Position numbers and translations under genes: made by a program
The notes under the pieces: generated by a model
Databases searched by the model: none
What the model was told of the DNA's origin: nothing
The model's input: the letters and a program-made list of their open reading frames with translations, nothing else
Assembly (NCBI RefSeq): GCF_003355005.1
Contig: NZ_CP029985.1
Span: 3,184,501 to 3,248,500 of the forward strand
Direction: 5' to 3'
Source: Sphingomonas sp. FARSPH
GTDB lineage: Bacteria > Pseudomonadota > Alphaproteobacteria > Sphingomonadales > Sphingomonadaceae
DNA: 64,000 nt
Shown: piece by piece, positions 1-7,350 of the stretch
How positions within the stretch are numbered: the stretch's first letter is position 1
Layout of the letters: the number at the start of each line of letters is the position of its first letter

Positions 1-3000
1 GAACGGCTGGATCCGCTTGACCGAGACGCGCGGCGTCTCCTCGCCGGGACGACGGTCGAGCTCCACGGTGATGAGGCCGCAGCCGCCCTCGCGCGCCGCC
101 TCTTCCAGGTCGGCGGCGACGGCATCGTCGAAACAGGTCGCGATGAACTGGCCGCTCGCGTCGGACAGCGTCGCCATCATATAGCGCTTGCCCCGCGCCG
201 AGGTGCGCCAGCGCGCCTCCTCGACCAGCACCGCCATCGTCGCGCCGGCGCGCGTGCCATCCTCTGGAATGCGCAATTCGGTGAGCGAGACATATTGCCG
301 CGCACCGTGCATGCGCGCGAGATGCGCGTGGCGATCGACGGGGTGGGCGGAAAAATAGAAGCCGAACGCCTCTTTCTCCTGCTCCATCGTCTCCGCCATG
401 TTCCAGCGTAGCGAGCGGTTGAGCTTTATCGTGTCGCCGGCGGCGTCGTCGGTCCCGAACAGGCCACCCTGCCCGCTCGTCCGCCCGGCATGCGTGTGCG
501 CGGCAAGGCCGAGGATCGTTTCCGCCACCGCATGAACCGCGGCGCGGTTCGGCTCGATGGCGTCGAAGGCGCCCGCGGCAGCGAGCGTTTCGAGCTGGCG
601 CTTGTTGATCAGCCGCGGGTCGACGCGATTGGCGAGATCGTCGAGGCTCTTGAACGGCCCCGCCGCTTGGCGCTCCATGACGAGCTTTTCCATCGCCCCC
701 TCGCCCACCGACTTGAGCGCCCCGAGCGCGTAGCGGACGACGAGGCCGTCCGGCGTCTCCTGCACGTCGAACTCCGCCTCGCTGGCGTTGATGTCGGGCC
801 CGGCGATGCCGACGCCCAACCGCCGCATGTCATCGACGAAGATGCTGAGCTTGTCCGTCAGGGCCATGTCGTAACACATGGACGCAGCAAAGAATTCGTG
901 CGGATGGTGCGCCTTCAGCCACGCCGTTTGATAGGCCAGCAGCGCGTAGGCGGCGGCGTGGCTCTTGTTGAAGCCGTAGCCGGCGAACTTGTCGATCAAG
1001 TCGAACAGCTGGTTCGCATAATCCTTGCCGATGCCGTTGTGCGTGGCGCAGCCCTCGACGAAGGTCGCGCGCTGCGCGTCCATTTCCGCCTTGATCTTCT
1101 TGCCCATCGCGCGACGCAGCAGGTCGGCGCCGCCGAGCGAATAGCCGGCAAGCACCTGCGCCGCCTGCATCACCTGTTCCTGATAGACGAAAATCCCGTA
1201 GGTCTCCTTCAGGATCGGCTCGAGCAACGGGTGGGGATAGGTCAGCGCCTCCGTCCCCTGCTTGCGGCGGCCGAAGCTCGGGATATTGTCCATCGGACCG
1301 GGACGGTAGAGCGAGACGAGCGCGACGATGTCGCCGAAATTGGTCGGGCGGACGGCGCTGAGCGTACGTCGCATCCCCTCCGATTCGAGCTGGAAGACGC
1401 CGACCGTGTCGCCTTTCTGCAGCAGCTTGTAGACGCCCTCGTCATCCCATTGCAGCGCGTCGAGGTCGACTGAAATGCCCCGCTTCGCAAGCAGTTGGAC
1501 GGCCTTCTTCAGAACCGATAGCGTCTTGAGGCCAAGGAAGTCGAATTTCACCAGCCCGGCGCCTTCGACATATTTCATGTCGAACTGCGTCACCGGCATG
1601 TCGGAACGCGGGTCGCGATAGAGCGGGACGAGCTGCGCGAGCGGGCGGTCGCCGATTACCACACCCGCGGCGTGCGTCGAGGAGTGACGCGGCAGGCCTT
1701 CCAGCTTGGTGGCGAGGTCGAGCAGGCGGCGGACCTGATTGTCGTTGGCATATTCCTTCGCCAATTCGGGCACGCCGTTCAGCGCGCGCTTCAGGTCCCA
1801 TGGGTCGGTAGGATGATTGGGGACAAGCTTGGCGAGGCGGTCGACCTGGCCATAGCTCATCTGGAGGACGCGGCCAGTGTCCTTGAGCACGGCGCGCGCC
1901 TTCAGCTTACCGAAGGTGATGATCTGCGCGACCTGATCGCGTCCGTATTTCTCCTGTACGTAGCGGATCACCTCGCCGCGCCGCGTTTCGCAGAAATCGA
2001 TGTCGAAGTCGGGCATCGACACGCGTTCCGGATTGAGAAAGCGTTCGAACAGCAGGCCGAGCTTGATCGGATCGAGATCAGTGATGGTCAGCGCCCACGC
2101 GACCGCGCTGCCCGCGCCTGAACCACGGCCAGGCCCCACGGGGATGTCGTGATCCTTCGCCCATTTGATGAAGTCCGCGACGATCAGGAAATATCCGGGG
2201 AAACCCATCTGGACGATGACGTCGATCTCGAAGTCGAGGCGTTCGAAATAGTCCGGGAAACGGGCGCGGAGGTATTCGGGCGTGACGTCGTCCAGCCTCT
2301 GCGTCGGTGCATCGGCGGGCGCTTCCGCCACCGCGATGCCGCGCTCCACCTCGACGATGCGCCGCAGCCGCGCCTCCAGCCCCGCGTGCGCGTCGCGGCG
2401 CAGCATCATCGCCTCGCCCGCGCGGTCGCCCGCGAGACTGGGCAGGATCGGCTTGCGCTTGGGCGCCATTACCGCGCAGCGCTGTGCGACGACGAGCGTG
2501 TTGTCGATCGCCTCGGGCAGATCGGCGAACAGCGCCTTCATCGCATCGGCAGGCTTCAGCCACGCGTCCGGCGAGGATTTGGGCCGATCGTCGCTTTCGA
2601 CATACGTCGAATGGGCGATGCACAGCATCGCGTCATGCGCATCGCGAAACGCGCTTTCGGCGAAACAGCACGGATTGGTCGCCACCAGCGGCAGGTCGCG
2701 CGCATAGGCAAGATCGATCAGCGCCTGTTCCGACGCTTCCTCCACCGGATCGCCGCGCCGTGCGACCTCGATGAACAGACGGTCGCCGAACAAGGCCTGA
2801 AGCCGGTCGCAATAGGCCTGTGCGCGTGCCGGTTGATCTTCCGCGAACAGACGCGCGAGCGTCCCCTCGCCGCCCGCGGTCAGCGCGATGAGCCCATCGG
2901 TACGCCCCTCCAGCATCGCGAAGTCGATGTGTGCGGCAAGTTCGAGCGGGCGTTCGAGATGCGCGAGGCTGACGAGCGCGCACAGATTGTCGTACCCCGT

Positions 3001-3291
3001 CATATCCTGCGCATACAGCGCCAGCCAGTCGAGCGGCGCGGCGACGCCGTCCGGCATGTCGGGTCGCGCGACGCACAACATCGTGCCGATCAGCGGCTGC
3101 ACGCCATCCTTCTTCGCGGCGTCGGAAAAGGCCATCGCCGCGTAGAGGCCATTGCGGTCGGTGAGGCCAGCGGCAGGAAATTGGAGCGCTTTCGCCTGCT
3201 TCGCGATCGCCTTGGGTTCGATCGCGCCATCCAGCATCGTGTAGGAGGAAAAGATACGAAGCGGCACGAACCCGGAATGCATCGCCGCCAT
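1..3291 (-). CDS. dnaE: DNA polymerase III subunit alpha (3' end missing)
   Basis: Replicative DNA polymerase catalytic subunit. The frame is open from the left edge to the first in-frame ATG at 3291 (1097 codons visible); the next in-frame stop upstream lies beyond it with no other ATG. A second ATG nine bases in (3282) is an alternative start. An N-terminal PHP domain begins with FVPLRIFSSYTMLDG; the polymerase active-site aspartates sit in PDFDIDFC near residues 425-432; a helix-hairpin-helix region (YGFNKSHAAAYALLAYQTA) lies near 772; an OB-fold-like part follows toward the visible end. The family is usually about 1150-1170 residues, so some 60 residues lie outside the window. The gene is divergent from the HdeD-like gene, with 89 bases between them. 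Confidence 0.97.
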   Translation of the reverse strand, partial: MAAMHSGFVPLRIFSSYTMLDGAIEPKAIAKQAKALQFPAAGLTDRNGLYAAMAFSDAAKKDGVQPLIGTMLCVARPDMPDGVAAPLDWLALYAQDMTGYDNLCALVSLAHLERPLELAAHIDFAMLEGRTDGLIALTAGGEGTLARLFAEDQPARAQAYCDRLQALFGDRLFIEVARRGDPVEEASEQALIDLAYARDLPLVATNPCCFAESAFRDAHDAMLCIAHSTYVESDDRPKSSPDAWLKPADAMKALFADLPEAIDNTLVVAQRCAVMAPKRKPILPSLAGDRAGEAMMLRRDAHAGLEARLRRIVEVERGIAVAEAPADAPTQRLDDVTPEYLRARFPDYFERLDFEIDVIVQMGFPGYFLIVADFIKWAKDHDIPVGPGRGSGAGSAVAWALTITDLDPIKLGLLFERFLNPERVSMPDFDIDFCETRRGEVIRYVQEKYGRDQVAQIITFGKLKARAVLKDTGRVLQMSYGQVDRLAKLVPNHPTDPWDLKRALNGVPELAKEYANDNQVRRLLDLATKLEGLPRHSSTHAAGVVIGDRPLAQLVPLYRDPRSDMPVTQFDMKYVEGAGLVKFDFLGLKTLSVLKKAVQLLAKRGISVDLDALQWDDEGVYKLLQKGDTVGVFQLESEGMRRTLSAVRPTNFGDIVALVSLYRPGPMDNIPSFGRRKQGTEALTYPHPLLEPILKETYGIFVYQEQVMQAAQVLAGYSLGGADLLRRAMGKKIKAEMDAQRATFVEGCATHNGIGKDYANQLFDLIDKFAGYGFNKSHAAAYALLAYQTAWLKAHHPHEFFAASMCYDMALTDKLSIFVDDMRRLGVGIAGPDINASEAEFDVQETPDGLVVRYALGALKSVGEGAMEKLVMERQAAGPFKSLDDLANRVDPRLINKRQLETLAAAGAFDAIEPNRAAVHAVAETILGLAAHTHAGRTSGQGGLFGTDDAAGDTIKLNRSLRWNMAETMEQEKEAFGFYFSAHPVDRHAHLARMHGARQYVSLTELRIPEDGTRAGATMAVLVEEARWRTSARGKRYMMATLSDASGQFIATCFDDAVAADLEEAAREGGCGLITVELDRRPGEETPRVSVKRIQPF

Positions 3292-3380
3292 GTAGCGAAG
3301 ACGCGGCGATTCGAACAGCGGTGTGCGGGAACCGGCGGTGGAAAACTCCGTTTCGCCCGCACAACGGAAAGGTACCAGTC

Positions 3381-3962
3381 ATGACCGATCGCCGCAGCTT
3401 CACCGATCCGCTATCGGGCGCGCCCGCGGGGGCGGGATGGGGATGGATCCTTGCCTATGGCATCGTGTCGGTGCTGCTTGGGCTCGCCGCCTTTGCCTGG
3501 CCGTTCGCGGCGACGCTGGCCGCGACACTGGTGATCGGCGCGTTCTTCGTCGCGGCGGGCATAGTGTCGCTGGGCGCGGGTATCTTCGGCAAGGGGCATG
3601 ACGGGCGCGGTTATGCGATCGGCTTCGGGCTGCTGTCGCTCGTCGTCGGCTTGCTGATGGCGTTCGAGCCGGCGACCGGTGCGCTTTCACTGACGCTGAT
3701 GATCGCGATCTGGCTCGGCGTGCGCGGCGCCCTGGAGATCGGGCTCGGCGCGCGGTTTCGCCGCGGCCGCGGCTTGATGATCGCGCTCGGCGTCGTCAAC
3801 ATCCTGCTGGCGATCTATGTCCTCGTCACGTTGCCCTGGTCGGCGTTGACGCTGCCGGGCTTCATCCTGGGGATCAGCTTCCTGTTCGGGGGCACCACGT
3901 CGATCGTGTCGGCGGTGCATCACCGCAAGGGTGCGCCCGCCTTCACAGCACCTGCCGTCTAA
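3381..3962 (+). CDS. HdeD/DUF308-family membrane protein
   Basis: A 193-residue polytopic protein with about six hydrophobic segments and short basic loops. The pattern matches HdeD/DUF308 membrane proteins, which in enterobacteria are linked to acid resistance; the role here is inferred only. The ATG at 3381 is chosen because an AAAGG ribosome site lies about 9 bases upstream; an in-frame upstream ATG would add 20 unrelated-looking residues. It converges on gpx, and the two stop codons overlap within CTAA (3959-3962). Confidence 0.85.
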   Translation: MTDRRSFTDPLSGAPAGAGWGWILAYGIVSVLLGLAAFAWPFAATLAATLVIGAFFVAAGIVSLGAGIFGKGHDGRGYAIGFGLLSLVVGLLMAFEPATGALSLTLMIAIWLGVRGALEIGLGARFRRGRGLMIALGVVNILLAIYVLVTLPWSALTLPGFILGISFLFGGTTSIVSAVHHRKGAPAFTAPAV

Positions 3963-4438
3963 AGCAGCGCCTCGATCTCCGCCGCCAGCGCTTCGGGCTT
4001 CGTCGTCGGGGCGTAACGGCGGACAACGCGGCCCGTCCGATCTACCAAGAACTTGGTGAAGTTCCACTTGATGCCCTTCGATCCTAGGATGCCGGGTGCG
4101 ACGGTCTTCAGCCGGTTGAACAAGGGATCGGCATTGGCGCCGTTGACGTCGATCCTGGCGAAGACCGGAAAGGTGACGTCGTAGGTCAGCGAGCAGAAAT
4201 TGGCGATTTCCGCCGCGTCGCCCGGCTCCTGCGCCCCGAACTGATTGCAGGGGAAGGCGAGCACCGCAAAACCCCGGTCGGCATAGCGGCGATGGAGCGC
4301 CTCCAGCCCGGCATATTGCGGGGTGAAACCGCATTGCGAAGCGGTGTTGACGATTAGCAGCACCTGACCGGCCCACCGGTCAAGCGGCACCCGCGCGCCG
4401 TCCGCGCCAGCGACCGTGAGCGATGTGATGCCGGTCAT
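3959..4438 (-). CDS. Glutathione peroxidase family protein
   Basis: A 159-residue thiol peroxidase that reduces hydrogen peroxide and organic peroxides, probably with thioredoxin or glutathione as reductant. The family motifs are present: NTASQCGFTPQY with the peroxidatic cysteine Cys36 in place of selenocysteine, FPCNQFGAQEP with Cys64, and KWNFTKFLVD. Cys82 could be a resolving cysteine. The ATG overlaps the stop of the upstream acetyltransferase gene as ATGA (4435-4438), so it is the last gene of the lolC-lolD-GNAT-gpx run and is likely translationally coupled. Confidence 0.93.
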   Translation of the reverse strand: MTGITSLTVAGADGARVPLDRWAGQVLLIVNTASQCGFTPQYAGLEALHRRYADRGFAVLAFPCNQFGAQEPGDAAEIANFCSLTYDVTFPVFARIDVNGANADPLFNRLKTVAPGILGSKGIKWNFTKFLVDRTGRVVRRYAPTTKPEALAAEIEALL

Positions 4439-5028
4439 GCGTGGCGCTTCAACAGATAATGCAGGTTCGCCTTCACCCCCGGCCATTCGCGATCGAGGAT
4501 CGAGTAGACGACCGTGTCGCGCAACCGTCCGTCCGCCATCTGCTGATGGCCGCGCAGCACGCCGTCCCTTTTCGCGCCCAGCCGCTCGATCGCGGCCTGG
4601 CTGCGCAGGTTGAGCGCATCGGTGCGGATCTGGACGCATTGCACGCCCATCACCTCGAAGCCATGGGTGAGCAGCATCAGCTTCGCCTCGGTGTTGACGC
4701 CCGTCCGCTGCACCGCCTTTGCGTAGAACGTGCCGCCGATCTCCAGCCGGCGATGCGCGGGCGCGAGGCGCATGTACCGGGTGGTGCCGACGACGCGGCC
4801 GTCCGGCGTTTCGACCGCGAACAGCAAGGCGCGGCCGAAGTCGCGTTCGCGCGAAGCCGCCGCCCACCACCGGTCGGGGTCGCGCATCATCGACACGTTG
4901 GCGTAGAAAATGTCCAAAAGGTCGCCCGCGCGCGCAACGTCCGCCAGCGCGGGCAGGTCGTCATGGATCAACGGACGGAGCGTGACATGCCGGCCGATCA
5001 GCGTCGGCGTCGCGCTCCACGCCGTCAC
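4435..5028 (-). CDS. GNAT-family N-acetyltransferase (RimJ/RimL-like)
   Basis: A 197-residue acetyl-CoA dependent acetyltransferase resembling the RimJ/RimL subgroup (Acetyltransf_3 type): N-terminal VTLRPLIHDDLPALADVA, a central TRYMRLAPAHRRLEIGG strand region and AIERLGAKRDGVLRGH near the C-terminus. The substrate is unknown. It overlaps lolD upstream and gpx downstream by four bases each (ATGA), placing it inside the lolCD transcript, although family knowledge gives no link to lipoprotein sorting. Confidence 0.88.
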   Translation of the reverse strand: MTAWSATPTLIGRHVTLRPLIHDDLPALADVARAGDLLDIFYANVSMMRDPDRWWAAASRERDFGRALLFAVETPDGRVVGTTRYMRLAPAHRRLEIGGTFYAKAVQRTGVNTEAKLMLLTHGFEVMGVQCVQIRTDALNLRSQAAIERLGAKRDGVLRGHQQMADGRLRDTVVYSILDREWPGVKANLHYLLKRHA

Positions 5029-5699
5029 GCCAGCCGCCCGTCGTGCAGGCGAACGACGCGGTCCATCCGCTGCGCCAGCCGCTCATTGTGCGTCGCGATC
5101 AGCGCCGCGGATCCCTCTTCGCGCACCAGCCGCAGGAATTCGGCGAGCACGACGTCGGCGGTCTGTTCGTCCAGATTGCCCGTCGGCTCGTCCGCGAGGA
5201 TCAGCGCGGGGCGATTGGCCAGCGCGCGCGCTACCGCGACACGCTGCTGCTCGCCCCCCGAAAGCTGGCTCGGCCGGTGCGTCAGGCGATGACCCAGGCC
5301 AAGTGCAGAGAGCAGCGCCGCCGCGCGCGCCTCTGCCGCCCCACGCTGTGCACCGTGGATCAGCTGCGGCAGCACGACATTCTCGATCGCGTTGAAATCG
5401 GGCAGCAGATGGTGGAACTGATAAACGAAGCCCAGCCGGTCGCGCCGCATCACCGTACGGCCATGCGTATCGAGGCTCGCCGCCTCTTCGCCGCCGATGC
5501 GGATCGATCCCTCGAACCCGCCCTCAAGCAGGCCCACCGCCTGAAGCAGCGTCGATTTGCCCGACCCCGATGGCCCGACCAGCGCGACGATCTCGCCCGG
5601 CCCGACGGACAGGTCGACGCCGCGCAACACGTCGATCGTCTGACCGCCCTGCGTGAAGCTGCGCGTCAGGCCGCGTGTCTGGAGTACGGCATCATTCAT
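5025..5699 (-). CDS. lolD: Lipoprotein-releasing system ATP-binding protein LolD
   Basis: The 224-residue ATPase of the LolCDE-type inner-membrane ABC exporter that hands mature lipoproteins to LolA. Walker A is GPSGSGKST (residues 42-50), the ABC signature is LSGGEQQRVAVARAL, Walker B is LILADEPTGNLD and a switch histidine lies in LIATHNE. The length is normal for the family. It overlaps lolC upstream by 8 bases and the GNAT gene downstream by 4, consistent with one operon. Confidence 0.95.
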   Translation of the reverse strand: MNDAVLQTRGLTRSFTQGGQTIDVLRGVDLSVGPGEIVALVGPSGSGKSTLLQAVGLLEGGFEGSIRIGGEEAASLDTHGRTVMRRDRLGFVYQFHHLLPDFNAIENVVLPQLIHGAQRGAAEARAAALLSALGLGHRLTHRPSQLSGGEQQRVAVARALANRPALILADEPTGNLDEQTADVVLAEFLRLVREEGSAALIATHNERLAQRMDRVVRLHDGRLA

Positions 5700-6936
5700 A
5701 GCGCAGGACCTGAACCGGATCGGTGCTCGCCGCCTTCCATGCCGGATAGAGCGTCGCGAGGAAGCTGAAGATCAGCGCCATCGCCGTGATGACGATCACC
5801 TCGACGGGATCGGTCTTGGACGGCAGTTCGGTCAGATAGCGGATCGAGGGGTCCCACAGGTTCTGTCCGGTCACGAACTGGACGAAATTGACGACCCCCT
5901 GCCGATAGAAGAGGAATACCGCGCCCAGGGCGAGGCCGGCGACGGTGCCGAGCGCACCGATCGTCGTGCCGACGACCATAAAGATGCGCATCATGCCGCT
6001 GCGCGTCGCGCCCATCGTGCGCAGGATCGCGATGTCGCGCGTCTTCGCGCGGACCAGCATGATCAGGCTGGACAGGATGTTGAACACCGCGACGAGGATG
6101 ATGATCGACAGGACGGTGAACATCGCGACGCGCTCCACCGCCAGCGCCTGGAACAGCTGCGCGTTCATCGATCGCCAGTCCTGGATGACGGTGCCCGGCG
6201 GCAGCTTGTCGCCAAGCGGCGCGAGGATTTCGCCGACCTTGTCCGCATTGGCGGTCTGCACCTCGATCATCCCGACCGAATCGCCGAGCAGGAGCAGCCG
6301 CTGCGCATCCTCCATCGGCATCATCACATAGGCCTTGTCATAGTCGTACAGGCCGATCTCGAAGATTGCACCGACGCGATAGCTGACGATCCGCGGCACG
6401 GTGCCGAAGACCGTCGTCTGCCCCTGCGGACTGAACAGCTGGATCTCGCTGCCGACGGTCGCGCCCAGCGATTCTGCAAGGCGCGATCCGATCGCGATCT
6501 GCCCGCTACCGGGCTTCACGTACGACAGCGAGCCGAGCTTGATGTTGGCGCCGATCGCGGCGCGCATGTCGCTCGTCCGCATGCCGCGTACCAGCGCAGC
6601 CTCCGCCCGGCCATTATAGGTGGCGGCGAGCGGCTGTTCGACCAGTGGCACCGCACTCGTCACGCCGGGGGTCGCGCGCGCCTGCTTCACAATGTCCTGC
6701 CAGTCGGGCATCCGGCCGCTGACGCTCTGGACCACGGCATGGCCGTTCAGCCCGACGATCTTGTCGAACAATTCGGCGCGAAAGCCGTTCATCACGCTCA
6801 TCACGATCACCAGCGCGGCGACACCGAGCATGACCGCGACGAGGCTGATCGACGCGACGAGGAAGATGAACGCCTCCCCCTTGCCCGGCAGCAGATAGCG
6901 GCGGGCGATCATCCGTTCGTATCGAGAGAGGATCAT
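5692..6936 (-). CDS. lolC: Lipoprotein-releasing ABC transporter permease LolC/LolE
   Basis: The 414-residue permease partner of LolD. It has a short cytoplasmic start (MILSRYERMIARRYLLPGKG), a first membrane helix near residues 22-46, a large periplasmic domain, and three C-terminal helices typical of MacB/FtsX-like permeases. The frame runs upstream to 7173, but the ATG at 6936 begins the conserved N-terminus, so it is chosen. Only one permease gene is present; as in many alphaproteobacteria it presumably acts as a homodimer in place of the LolC/LolE pair (inference). Confidence 0.93.
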   Translation of the reverse strand: MILSRYERMIARRYLLPGKGEAFIFLVASISLVAVMLGVAALVIVMSVMNGFRAELFDKIVGLNGHAVVQSVSGRMPDWQDIVKQARATPGVTSAVPLVEQPLAATYNGRAEAALVRGMRTSDMRAAIGANIKLGSLSYVKPGSGQIAIGSRLAESLGATVGSEIQLFSPQGQTTVFGTVPRIVSYRVGAIFEIGLYDYDKAYVMMPMEDAQRLLLLGDSVGMIEVQTANADKVGEILAPLGDKLPPGTVIQDWRSMNAQLFQALAVERVAMFTVLSIIILVAVFNILSSLIMLVRAKTRDIAILRTMGATRSGMMRIFMVVGTTIGALGTVAGLALGAVFLFYRQGVVNFVQFVTGQNLWDPSIRYLTELPSKTDPVEVIVITAMALIFSFLATLYPAWKAASTDPVQVLRYE

Positions 6937-7350
6937 GGCGACGGGCTGTAGGGTGCGCCCGACCGCCATGCAACGAGATGTTGCGGATTCGACACAGGGT
7001 CGATGCAATCGTCGCGACGCCGCGACATAGCCGGTGACAAACAGTGTGACGCAGCCTAGCAAAAACTCATCTGAGACACAGGCAACGGCCGTGGTTCGGG
7101 GAACTTGCCGGGACGGCGCAGCGAAACGCGCGACGCTCGGCAAAACTAAAGGGGGCTGACGAGTTTTCGTCACGCAGGCGCCCGGATCGGCAACGGTCCG
7201 GGCGTTTGCTGTTGGGACGACACGCCTGCGTTGGCGTATCAGCCGGGCAGAGGACGGGAGCTTCCAAATCGCGTCCCCTGCCCGGCTTTTCGTTTATCGC
7301 CGATCGATCCTGAACCGGATCATAACGCGCGCCGGCACCCGCCGCGGGTG
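6937..7350. other. Gene-free stretch between lolC and the TonB receptor
   Basis: No convincing coding frame. The lolC-proximal part (6937-7140) should hold the lolC promoter, but I cannot pick -35/-10 boxes with confidence. The part from 7151 to 7296 is rich in nested inverted repeats and is listed separately. A short hairpin (7 base pairs, CACCCGC/GCGGGTG, 7336-7350) lies directly downstream of the TonB receptor stop codon. Confidence 0.6.
7151..7296 (+). ncRNA. Candidate structured RNA with plus-strand terminator
   Basis: The stretch shows nested pairing on the plus strand: GGCTGA (7154-7159) with TCAGCC (7239-7244); ACGCAGGCG (7172-7180) with CGCCTGCGT (7223-7231); and CCCGGATC (7181-7188) with GGTCCGGG (7195-7202). 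A local hairpin TGACGA/TCGTCA (7157-7172) competes with the outer stem. It ends in a terminator: AGCCGGGCAG (7241-7250) pairs with CTGCCCGGCT (7278-7287), with five more pairs inside, followed by TTTTCGTTT. The outer stem and the terminator share 7241-7244, so they exclude each other. No plus-strand gene follows, so a small RNA is likelier than a riboswitch. No known RNA family was recognised. Confidence 0.4.

Noticed and set aside
7021..7300. Possible tmRNA, 4.5S RNA or 6S RNA in the structured gap
   Set aside because: No tmRNA tag, no SRP tetraloop consensus (GGAAGCAGCC) and no T-arm were found, and the long 6S rod could not be drawn. It stays an unnamed candidate.
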